This document shows positions 51,464-60,100 of a stretch of 64,000 nucleotides of DNA, piece by piece. This stretch comes from JANYCO01 sp035535995. Lineage in GTDB: Bacteria; Bacteroidota; Bacteroidia; Cytophagales; Cytophagaceae. Every line of letters begins with the position of its first letter. Position 1 is the stretch's first letter. A program made the position numbers and the translations under genes. The notes under the pieces are model-generated. The model was not told where the DNA came from and did no database searches. It worked only from the letters and a program-made list of their open reading frames with translations. Where the stretch lies: the NCBI GenBank assembly GCA_035535995.1, contig DATLOZ010000009.1, positions 186,001 to 250,000 on the forward strand. Direction: 5' to 3'.

Positions 51464-51721
51464 ATGAAAAAACAACCTTCTCTCGTTTTCTGCCTGATCA
51501 TGGATGCATTGGGCTACGCTACCTACGCGATCCCGGTGATCGGCGAATACGGTGACATTATTTGGGCGCCTGTATCGGCTTATATTTTTTACAAATCCTT
51601 TGGCGGAAAAACCGGGATCATCGGCGGAATCTTTGATTTCATCGAAGAGATCTTACCATTTACGGATTTTATTCCCACGTTTACTATTACCTGGTTTCTT
51701 CGAAAGAAGTCATTGGTCTAA
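51464..51721 (+). CDS. Small membrane protein, unknown function
   Basis: This 85-residue protein has two likely membrane segments (about 7-25 and 28-45) and a hydrophobic, proline-broken third (about 55-78) ending in FLRKKSLV. MDALGYATYAIPVIGEYGD and a Gly-rich middle (FGGKTGIIGGIFDFIEEILP) look conserved. I do not know its function. It follows the ahcY terminator by 13 bases and may have only weak expression unless it has its own promoter. Confidence 0.65.
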   Translation: MKKQPSLVFCLIMDALGYATYAIPVIGEYGDIIWAPVSAYIFYKSFGGKTGIIGGIFDFIEEILPFTDFIPTFTITWFLRKKSLV

Positions 51722-51742
51722 TAAACTGATTGACATTAGGAA

Positions 51743-51850
51743 ATGAAATTTACGTTTTGTATACTGGCATTGCTTTTCAACAATGCCCTTCCCAAACGGC
51801 ATACAGAAACCGGAAGTTTTAAGAAAGAGATAATAATTTTATTCAATTGA
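51743..51850 (+). CDS. Short open frame with a signal-peptide-like start, possibly a gene remnant
   Basis: The 35-codon frame reads MKFTFCILALLFNNALPKRH and ends TGSFKKEIIILFN. The first half looks like a signal peptide, the rest does not look like a mature protein. It could be the 5' end of a broken secreted-protein gene or chance. The rest of the gap to 51971 holds nothing I recognise. Confidence 0.25.
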   Translation: MKFTFCILALLFNNALPKRHTETGSFKKEIIILFN

Positions 51851-51971
51851 TTCTGCACTAAAATATAGTCATGAGGCAGGGCATTTCGTGTAGGAGATTA
51901 GATTATATTTTTTAGCTATACTAATACTTCATTCAACATAATTTATTTTAACTCTTAAACAACGTTTTTGT

Positions 51972-52781
51972 ATGACTACTATTTCTGCCAAAGTTCACAC
52001 CCGCTTAGTAGCAGGTGTGAAAAAATATCAATCCATTCTCACTACTGCAAAATCAAAAGACATCAATGAGTCAGACACCGTGATGATCATTACTGATATG
52101 CTTGCAGAAGTTTTTGGCTATGATAAATATTCAGAGATCACTTCTGAACATGTAGTAAAGAAAACATTCTGCGATCTTGCCATTAAGATCGGCGAGAAAG
52201 TACAGTTCCTGATCGAAGTAAAAGCCATTGGCCTCGACCTCAAAGAAGATCATACGCGACAAGCTCTTGATTATGGCTCCAATCTTGGAGTTGACTGGAT
52301 CATGCTTACCAATGGCATTCAGTGGAGATTGTACAAAGTAATTTTTGGCAAGCCGATAATGCACGAGCTTGTGTTTGAATTTTCTTTTTTAAACATCAAT
52401 GCTAAGAAAGATAGCGACCTGGAATTGTTATTTTATTTGTGCAAAGAAAGTCTTGGCAAATCCGTGTTAGAAGACTATCACAACCAAAAATTAGCACTCA
52501 ATAAATTTTATGTAGGCCAGATCCTTCTTACGGAGCCTGTAATTGAAGCCATTCGTAAAACATTAAAGAAAACTTCACCGGATATCAAACCTACTTATGA
52601 AGACATTGAAAATCTTTTAAAGATGGAAGTACTAAAACGCGAAATTCTGGAAGGCGAAAAAATGGAAGAAGCCCGGAAGCGCGTGCATAAAGCGTTTAAG
52701 GCACTGGAGAAAAAAGAGGCGCAGAAAAAGGTGGAAAATGAAAGTGAATTGGGGAATACGGGGACGTTTAGTGTGGTGTAA
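51972..52781 (+). CDS. Solitary type I restriction HsdR N-terminal-domain protein
   Basis: The protein has 269 residues. Residues about 25-150 match the HsdR_N_2 nuclease fold: a helix with IITDMLAEVFGYDKYSEITSEH, then the catalytic core with Asp in FCDLAIKIGEKVQFLIEVKAIG, where IEVKA carries the ExK of the PD-(D/E)xK site, and QALDYGSNLGVDWIMLTNG with the following Gln. The C-terminal 120 residues are helical and charged, ending in a coiled coil (about 215-262, E/K-rich). No helicase, specificity or methyltransferase gene is nearby, so it is not a restriction system here. It may be a DNA repair or defence nuclease; the family's role is not settled. Confidence 0.82.
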   Translation: MTTISAKVHTRLVAGVKKYQSILTTAKSKDINESDTVMIITDMLAEVFGYDKYSEITSEHVVKKTFCDLAIKIGEKVQFLIEVKAIGLDLKEDHTRQALDYGSNLGVDWIMLTNGIQWRLYKVIFGKPIMHELVFEFSFLNINAKKDSDLELLFYLCKESLGKSVLEDYHNQKLALNKFYVGQILLTEPVIEAIRKTLKKTSPDIKPTYEDIENLLKMEVLKREILEGEKMEEARKRVHKAFKALEKKEAQKKVENESELGNTGTFSVV

Positions 52782-52949
52782 AAAGGTAGACCCTCACGGA
52801 TTGAAAGCAAATCACAACTCAATAGGAGTGGCGGTACCTCCTGCTCCTGTTGTTGTCTGTATATCAAAGAATAGATTAAACTACTTTTTAATGACTACTT
52901 GACTCTTCCAAGTTAGGTAGTCCTTAAAAGAAACAAACCTTGAACTATA

Positions 52950-53122
52950 TTATCTTATAATTGTAATTCTCTTCGTATACCGCTTTCCGCTTTCGGTATT
53001 GAATACGATCTGGTAAAGACCGGTTCCGAATCATTCAGATCAATTTCTATTTCTGTCGAAACATTTTCTACCCGTTTTATCATCACACTTTTGAGCTTCG
53101 AAGAAACATTCAAAAACAGCGC
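52950..53122 (-). pseudogene. Frameshifted remnant of a type A T9SS sorting domain
   Basis: On the minus strand from 53122, one frame reads ALFLNVSSKLKSVMIKRVE, then NVSTEIEIDLNDSE. A shift of one base near 53022-53026 moves to the frame reading TGLYQIVFNTESGKRYTKR and ITIIR before a TAA at 52950. Together these make a normal T9SS C-terminal domain, with its GLYxIVFxTxxGKRYTKRI ending, but the frame is broken and an in-frame stop lies at 53123-53125. The catalytic or adhesive part upstream is gone. The 456-base gap holds nothing else that I can name. Confidence 0.8.
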
Positions 53123-53237
53123 TCATGTATGTTTTCATTCTCATTTAAAGTATTGAAATAAGATTTCCTGATTAAATTGGTGAACTGGTTTTTACCTGCA
53201 TGGTTAAATACTCAGACAACAGTTTATAATAAAAATT

Positions 53238-54116
53238 ATGCAAGAAGATTCTTCTCAACAAAAATTTCTTTACGGTATGATCGCCTCCATGTTTTGCTGG
53301 GGCATCAGCTGGCCTGTAGGAAAGATCCTCGTTTCATACGGAGATGCTGCTAATATGGCGATGCTGCGTTTTGTACTAACGTTTATTTCTCTCCTCATTC
53401 TTCTTATCATCATCAAAGAAAATTTTTCTATTTCAAAAAAAGGAATTCCTGTATTACTTGGCGCTAGTGTTTGCATGACGTTATACAGTTATTTTTTTAT
53501 GGAAGGCTTGCATCACGGCAAAGCTGGCGCCGGCGGCGTGTTGGTGACTACCCTCAATCCGGTATTGACCTATGCGCTCACAATGATCATTAGCTGGAAA
53601 GCGCCTTCTCGCCGCGAAGCTTTAGGACTAACTGTCGGCGTGATCGCTGGCTCAGTCTTATTGCAGATCTGGCAAAACAGCGCTTCGATCTTTGATCCGG
53701 GAAATCTTTATTTTGTCTGCGCTACCATCACTTGGGCGGTGTTGAGCAAATTCACTTCGCTCTCTTCGCGCTATGGCTCGCCTGCGAGCTTCAGTCTTTG
53801 GATGTATGGGATTTGTTCCATCATGATGTTTGTTTTTACCGATCACCAGGCTACGGCAACTATTCTGACGCATGCGGATTTAAAATTCTGGGGAAGTCTT
53901 TTCTTTAGCGCTACCATTACTACTTCTCTTGCTACTACTTTCTATTTTATTGCTACCTCCAGGATCGGTGCCGACAAAGCAAGTAGTTATATTTTCATGG
54001 TGCCACTTTCTGCAGCCATCGGCTCCTGGCTTATTTTAGGAGAAGTACCGCTCTGGAACACGCTCGCCGGTGGGTTGTTAGGAATTGCAGCAGTATACAT
54101 ATTACAGAAAAAGTAA
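53238..54116 (+). CDS. EamA/DMT-superfamily transporter
   Basis: This 292-residue protein has ten hydrophobic helices in two repeated EamA domains (about 10-138 and 150-290). The first begins YGMIASMFCWGISWPVGKIL and the second ends LILGEVPLWNTLAGGLLGIAAVY, both usual for the family. Such carriers export amino acids, nucleosides or other metabolites; the substrate is unknown. It faces the T9SS PD40 gene across a palindrome. Confidence 0.92.
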   Translation: MQEDSSQQKFLYGMIASMFCWGISWPVGKILVSYGDAANMAMLRFVLTFISLLILLIIIKENFSISKKGIPVLLGASVCMTLYSYFFMEGLHHGKAGAGGVLVTTLNPVLTYALTMIISWKAPSRREALGLTVGVIAGSVLLQIWQNSASIFDPGNLYFVCATITWAVLSKFTSLSSRYGSPASFSLWMYGICSIMMFVFTDHQATATILTHADLKFWGSLFFSATITTSLATTFYFIATSRIGADKASSYIFMVPLSAAIGSWLILGEVPLWNTLAGGLLGIAAVYILQKK

Positions 54117-54134
54117 TAAAAAGCTCATTAGCTT

Positions 54135-54207
54135 TTCTCGATACTGTTGCTGTTGCTCTTGCTGTCAGACTGCAGGTCAGCAAGAGCAACAGCAACAGTA
54201 TTGAGAA
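54135..54207. repeat. CTGTTGCTGTTGCTC palindrome, complete copy 4
   Basis: Arms 54135-54164 and 54178-54207 (30 bases, one mismatch) flank a 13-base loop. It lies between the convergent EamA and PD40 genes and ends 6 bases before the latter's stop, followed by A-run sequence that would be a T-run in the minus-strand transcript. Confidence 0.95.
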
Positions 54208-54213
54208 AAAAAA

Positions 54214-56259
54214 TTATTCTTCCACGCGAAGTCTTCCTGTGTTCTCTTTTGTAAGGCTATCATAATACCCTCTCCCATCATCATAATAAATTCGATAGTA
54301 CCAACCAGCAGGTAAAAGAAATTCCACCTCGCCTTTTTCTGAAGTGATCATTTTTTCTTCCGTCCCACGAATCATATCCCTTACCTTTATTTCTGTAGAA
54401 TCATAAGGTCTACCCGCAATATCGGTCAGGGTTAATTTATTTTTTTTCATCTCTTGTTCTGACAGATGCAAGGTAATATAACGCACCGAAGAAACTTTTT
54501 TCCTTCCAGGCTTCCCAATAAATATTTGCCCGGAGATATTTCCTTTGAACGCTATCAATAAATACTCTGCATCCGAATCTAACTTGATGTCGGCTTCCCC
54601 TTTGCTGCTCACTCCTATGGAGTCAAGTTCTTTCGTAGTTAGATTGAGCAACTGAATGTTGGAATTTTCTACAATATTTTCTGTTTCTTCGTCTCTTATT
54701 TTCAACGTTACATAATATTCAAATTTCCGTTTCAACGTCTCCTTCATTTCAATCAACCGATCGTCGTTTATGTCCATGGTGGAAATTTCTCTTTCTATGT
54801 CTTTGTAATCTTCCTTATGAATAGACAACATGTAATTGTGATGCAGTTTTAATCCATAACGCACTACGTTTTCCTTAGACTGCGCCACTTCCAGCGGAAT
54901 GATCTCCTCGCCTGTCTCTTTATCAAGAAGCTTCACCTGCGGATTTACAAGCGATGCACTGGCGATCTCATCGGTGATCTTTATTCTTAACTCTATTCTT
55001 TTAACATATAATCTGTATATATCGTCGCTGCCTTTTCCACCTTTACGGTTGGAGCTGAAGTAGCCGCTTCTTTCCTGCGGATCTAGGATAATCCCAAAAT
55101 CATCGGAAGATGAATTGAGTGGATAACCTGGATTCATTAGCTGCTGGCCACGATCAACCGTTTGCTCGGCGATATAAAAATCCAACCCACCCAAACCTCC
55201 GTGCCCGTCAGATGAAAAATAAAATTTTCCGGAAGGGCTTATATATGGAAACATTTCATTGCCTTCCGTATTAATAGGCTCGCGAAGATTTTTCGGTTTG
55301 CTCCATTCTCCGTCTTTTAATACGCTCACATAAATATCAGTGCCCCCGTTGCCTCCAGGCATATCGGAAACGAAATAGAGCGTACGTTCATCTTTACTTA
55401 TTGCCGGATGTCCTACGGAATAAAATTCGCTGTTGTAAGGAAAAGGTTGAAAGTTGACCCATTCTGATTTTGCATTGTCCCACTCTGCGGTAAACATTTG
55501 CAAGCGGTTCACTTCGCCTTTGCCTGCATTGGCGGTGAGGATCATTTTTGTTCCCTTTTCGTAGAACAGCACAGGGCCCTTATTTAGCGAGGACTTGAGG
55601 GTAGCTGAAAATAATTCGGCCGGACGTTGGATCGTATCTTTTTCTCTGAAAAAATAAAGGTCCGAAAAACCAGCATCCTTTTGCATGTTCACTTGCCGGA
55701 TCAATTTTTCCGAAGGACGGTCGGAAGCGAAGACGATCCCGTTTTTATAAAACGCAGGCGCATAGTCGGAATATTCGGAATTGTAAATAATTGGTTTGAC
55801 GCTAAACGAAAAAGAATCGCGGTACAATTTATAGATCTCCGAAATGGATTTGTATTGCTCAAATCCCGCAGGGTCGTTTTGTTGATCAAGTGAAGCATTT
55901 TTAAGCCAGTCTTTCGCTTCGGCATATTTATTATTATGAATAAGTATCCTTGCAAATTGTGTGCTGTCTCTCCTGCCTGGCTTAAATCCTTTGGCCATGG
56001 CTTCCCGGTAGTATTGTTCTGCTTCTTCGGTTTGTCCGATTCGCCAATACGCTTGTGCTATTTTTATCCTGATCTTTTTATTGCCCGCATACTTCGGCTT
56101 GGCCAGCGCTTGCTTGTACAGATCAATAGCCGTGATGTACGACATTTCTTTGAAATACTGATCGGCTCTTTGTTCCAGGCTTTTCATATTTCTAAAAATA
56201 TTTTGACTCTTTATCGAAAAAGAGAGTAGCATCAATAATATGGTAAACAAAATTCTCAT
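54214..56259 (-). CDS. TPR/PD40 repeat protein associated with the PorP/SprF gene
   Basis: This 681-residue protein has a signal peptide (about 1-18) and TPR repeats (about 25-130, ADQYFKEMSYITAIDLYKQA and AYWRIGQTEEAEQYYREAM). A PD40-type beta-propeller follows (about 165-400, GHPAISKDERTLYFVSD and YISPSGKFYFSSDG), then two carboxypeptidase-regulatory-like beta domains (about 405-681). The OmpA peptidoglycan-binding domain found at the end of most such proteins is missing. It starts one base after the PorP/SprF stop and is the third gene of that operon. It probably assists the outer-membrane partner in handling or anchoring the giant cargo protein. Confidence 0.88.
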   Translation of the reverse strand: MRILFTILLMLLSFSIKSQNIFRNMKSLEQRADQYFKEMSYITAIDLYKQALAKPKYAGNKKIRIKIAQAYWRIGQTEEAEQYYREAMAKGFKPGRRDSTQFARILIHNNKYAEAKDWLKNASLDQQNDPAGFEQYKSISEIYKLYRDSFSFSVKPIIYNSEYSDYAPAFYKNGIVFASDRPSEKLIRQVNMQKDAGFSDLYFFREKDTIQRPAELFSATLKSSLNKGPVLFYEKGTKMILTANAGKGEVNRLQMFTAEWDNAKSEWVNFQPFPYNSEFYSVGHPAISKDERTLYFVSDMPGGNGGTDIYVSVLKDGEWSKPKNLREPINTEGNEMFPYISPSGKFYFSSDGHGGLGGLDFYIAEQTVDRGQQLMNPGYPLNSSSDDFGIILDPQERSGYFSSNRKGGKGSDDIYRLYVKRIELRIKITDEIASASLVNPQVKLLDKETGEEIIPLEVAQSKENVVRYGLKLHHNYMLSIHKEDYKDIEREISTMDINDDRLIEMKETLKRKFEYYVTLKIRDEETENIVENSNIQLLNLTTKELDSIGVSSKGEADIKLDSDAEYLLIAFKGNISGQIFIGKPGRKKVSSVRYITLHLSEQEMKKNKLTLTDIAGRPYDSTEIKVRDMIRGTEEKMITSEKGEVEFLLPAGWYYRIYYDDGRGYYDSLTKENTGRLRVEE

Positions 56260-56260
56260 C

Positions 56261-57175
56261 TCAGAAATATCTTGGCGCCACTACATTTTTCCTAAAATAA
56301 ACAAAACGATAATTAAGCATTACTTCATGCGAAGCCATGCTTACAGTTTTAATACTGTTGAGCGCCGCATCGTACGCATAGCCGAAGCTAAGCTGATCTG
56401 TGAGCATGACTTGGGTAATAAAAACAAGCGCTGTAGAAGTACGGTAAGAAAGACCTATCCATAACACATCGTTGATCATCAATGTAGCATTCACATCGGC
56501 TTGAATGGGCGCGCCTTCTACGGCTCGGATCAACGTGGAAGGTTTTAATTTCAGCTGCGGAGAAAGATCAAATACATATCCAGCAGTAAGGAAATAATGT
56601 TGGTACTGCAGCGCATTGTGAGCAACATTGGTATTATTTCCCAAATGATCTAAAATATGCGGAACGGAAAATCCTATATAGTACCGGTCGGAATAATAAT
56701 AAGCGCCTCCACCAAAATTGGGAAGGAAGAAACGAACATCATCACTGGCGAAAGCCGGATCGTTTGGAGTCCTTACTTCGAGCTGGCTGTAGCGCGACAC
56801 ATAATTGGTGAACCCAACCTGTAATCCCAAAGCAAGGATCGATTTTTTAAATTTGATCCTATACGCATACGCGCCATACAATCCTGTATTGGAAGTAACG
56901 CCGATTTGATCGTTGATCGCTGTAAGTCCCAGGCCCATTTTGGATTTGTAGATTGGAGCATGCACCGATAATGTTTGCGTAGAAGGAGCGCCGTCAATTT
57001 TCAGCCATTGCTTCCGCGCGATCACCGTAGCGCTCAAGTGTTCGTGGCTGCCTGCGTATGCGGGATTTATAGGTAGAGAATTGAACATGTACTGCGAATA
57101 CAACGATTCCTGCTGTGCGCTTAATAAAAGCGGACAGCCTATCAACAGCCATGCAATTAAAATATATTTATACAT
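56261..57175 (-). CDS. PorP/SprF-family type IX secretion outer-membrane protein
   Basis: This 304-residue protein has a signal peptide (about 1-20). The family start QQESLYSQYMFNSLPINPAYAG, then ALSxR-like ARKQWLKIDGAPSTQTLSVH and MGLGLTAINDQIGVTSNTGL, is typical of PorP/SprF. Alternating strands to the C-terminal Phe (RYF) suit an outer-membrane beta-barrel. SprF-like proteins serve particular type B T9SS cargo proteins, usually the giant adhesin encoded beside them. Its ATG overlaps the adhesin stop by one base (TAATG). Confidence 0.95.
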   Translation of the reverse strand: MYKYILIAWLLIGCPLLLSAQQESLYSQYMFNSLPINPAYAGSHEHLSATVIARKQWLKIDGAPSTQTLSVHAPIYKSKMGLGLTAINDQIGVTSNTGLYGAYAYRIKFKKSILALGLQVGFTNYVSRYSQLEVRTPNDPAFASDDVRFFLPNFGGGAYYYSDRYYIGFSVPHILDHLGNNTNVAHNALQYQHYFLTAGYVFDLSPQLKLKPSTLIRAVEGAPIQADVNATLMINDVLWIGLSYRTSTALVFITQVMLTDQLSFGYAYDAALNSIKTVSMASHEVMLNYRFVYFRKNVVAPRYF

Positions 57176-60100
57176 TATCGATTAAGCACTACATACCCCG
57201 AAAATTCAGCCTTCCCGTTGCCAGGGTCAATCACATAAAAATAAGTTCCTTCCGGAAGATCTTGTCCAAGTACAGTGAAATGTGTATTGGATTGTCCTCT
57301 CCATACCTTAGAAGTATTATCATATCCGCGCGCTTCGTAGACCACATCGCCCCAGCGGTTGAAGATCTTCACCTGGTTGGAAGGATACAGTGCAATATTG
57401 TCGATGATCCATTCATCGTTGATCTGATCTGCGTTGGGAGAAATGGTAGGATATACTTTGAGGACTGTATTAGATTCTGTGGATACCTGAAGGATAAACA
57501 CAGCAGACCATTCATCGTTGCAATTTCCGGACTTCACACGCGCCTTTACATAAATAGTGGTATCCAGGTTGATGAATTCATAAACGTTGGAAGTGATTGG
57601 AAGAGAAGTCCAGCCGGTTGCTGTATCTTCGCTGTATTGCCATTCCTGCACACCTCCGGTAAAATTGATCAGCGTAAGCGGGCCACTGTTCTCTCCTTTT
57701 TTCACCACCGTATTTCCAGTGATCATACCTGCCACTGTACTTGGATTGATAATAAAGGTAAACACATCTGAATACACCGGCGGGCAAGGACTGTATTGTA
57801 CTTCTGCTCTTACCGACAAAGGAGTAGTAAGACTATTAAAAGAAAAATTATGCGATACATTGGCAATGTCTGTGTAGGTAGCAAAATTATTAGGTGAAGT
57901 CTGCCATTTAAGTACTACTCCTGTATCTCCTGTCAGTACAAGCGTTCCGGCATTTGCATCAATACAAATATTTTTTGCTCCGATGATCGTTCCTCCTACC
58001 GAAGCAGGGTTAACTGTAACAGCCGTCACATTAGAATAGGCAGAGGCACAAACGCCACTTTTTACCAAAGCCCTGTAAAACGTGGTATGCCGGAGGTTAT
58101 GATATTCAATCGAATCGGTAGTATTGACAATGGTATCATAGGTAGAAAAATTATTATATGAAGTATCCCACTGTAAGATCGTACCGGAATATCCAGCAAG
58201 TTTTATTACACCTGTGTTCGAACTTGCACATACCACTGCCGGAGCGGTGAGCGTACCTGGTACGGAAACAGGATCTACCTTGATCATTGCTGGAGAAGGA
58301 TACGTAATAGGACAACCGATATTCTGGATCTGCGCCCTGAAATAAGTGGTGACGCTTAAATTATTGTAGGCAATTGTATCAGTAGTATTGCTAACAGGAA
58401 CAGTTGTAGAAGTAAAATTATCTGTAGAAGTTTCCCATTGCACTACCGTTCCTAGATAGCCGCTGAGCCGCAGCACGCCTGCATTAGAAGAGACACAGAC
58501 AGTATCCGAGCCTGAAATTGTACCACCTACAGAATTAGGATTCACCGTGACCTCCACAATAGGAGAATAAACGGGAGCACAAGAACCGTTTTGCACCTGT
58601 ACTCTATAATAGGTAGTACTTATAAGATTGGAATATGTTTGTGGATTGCCTGTACCGGTAAGCACGGTGTAGGTAGCAAAATTATTGGTAGATTTTTCCC
58701 AACGGATAATATTTCCAACATTGTTAGCCAGTATTATATTCCCTCCATTAAATCCATAACAAACAGTATCCGTACCACTCAACGTACCACCATTAGAAAC
58801 AGGATACACAGAAATAGTGACGGATGTAGAATACACCGGCGGACAAACTCCATTCTGCACCTGCGTTCTATAATAAGTAGTAGTAGTGAGGTTATTGTAA
58901 TTATAATTCGCACTGGTAGTGCTTATGACATTCACAGTGGAGAAACTGATATCCGTAGAAGATTCCCACTGAACAATATTTCCAACCTGTGAACTCAGCA
59001 TGATCGAACCCGTATTAGTACCGCTGCACACACTGGCCGAACTACTCAGCATACCTCCTGAAGAAACTGCATCTACAGAAATCAGTACGCTGTTTGAAAA
59101 TACGGAAGGACAAACACCGTTCTTCACTTGTGTCCTATAATAAGTAGTGGTGGTGAGATTATTATAAGTATTTGTGTTGGTTGTATTGGCAATTGGATTG
59201 ATAATGGTAGAAAAATTATCAGTGGAAGATTGCCACTGAACCACAGAACCCGCTACAGGTCCGGAGAGTGTGAGGGTGCCTGTATTCGAACCGGAGCATA
59301 CAGTGGTAGCGGCTCCCAGCGAACCAGCCACGGAAGGTTGATCAACACTGATCGTTGCGGGAATAGAAAAATCACCAGGACAAACGCCATTTTTCACTCT
59401 TGCTCTAAATTGAGTAGTGGTGGTGAGTGCAGAATAAGAATAAGTAGTACCTGTATTGGCAATCACATTGGTCGTTGTAAACCCATCTGTAGAATATTCC
59501 CAGCGCAGCACTGTACCTGTGTAACCCGACAACGAAAGAGAAGGACCACTTGTACCGGAACAGATAGTAGTAGAAGCGCCTACGGTTCCTCCAACAGAAA
59601 CCGGTGTCACCGTGACGGTGGCTATCGGAGAGCGCACTACGGGACAAACACCGCTTTGAATTACTGCGCGGTAAGAAGTAGTAGCGGTAAGATTTAGATA
59701 ATCCTGTGTAGGGTTTGTATTACTGATCGGTGTGATGATGGTGGAAAAATTATCGGTAGAACTCTCCCAGCTTGTCACATTCCCTACTTGTGAGCTCAGT
59801 GTGATCGTGCCGGAGTTGGTACCGCTACACACCACGGAAGACGAAGGCGTCAGCGCGCCTCCTGAAGAAAGTGGGTCTACCGAAATAATATTTACAGAAG
59901 AATAAGCAGGAGGACAAACACCGTTTTGCACGTAAGCTCTATAATACGTGGTTACTGTAAGATTAGAATAATTGTTGTTGGTACTAGGATTGGGAATATT
60001 ATTAATGAAAGAAGTAAAATTATCAGAAGAATATTCCCAGCGTATTACATTTCCATTATTCCCCGACAAAGACATATTGCCACTATTGGTACCAAAGCAA

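Noticed and set aside
51972..52781. Type I restriction-modification system
   Set aside because: Only an HsdR N-terminal-type domain is present; there is no helicase motor, no hsdM and no hsdS in the window.
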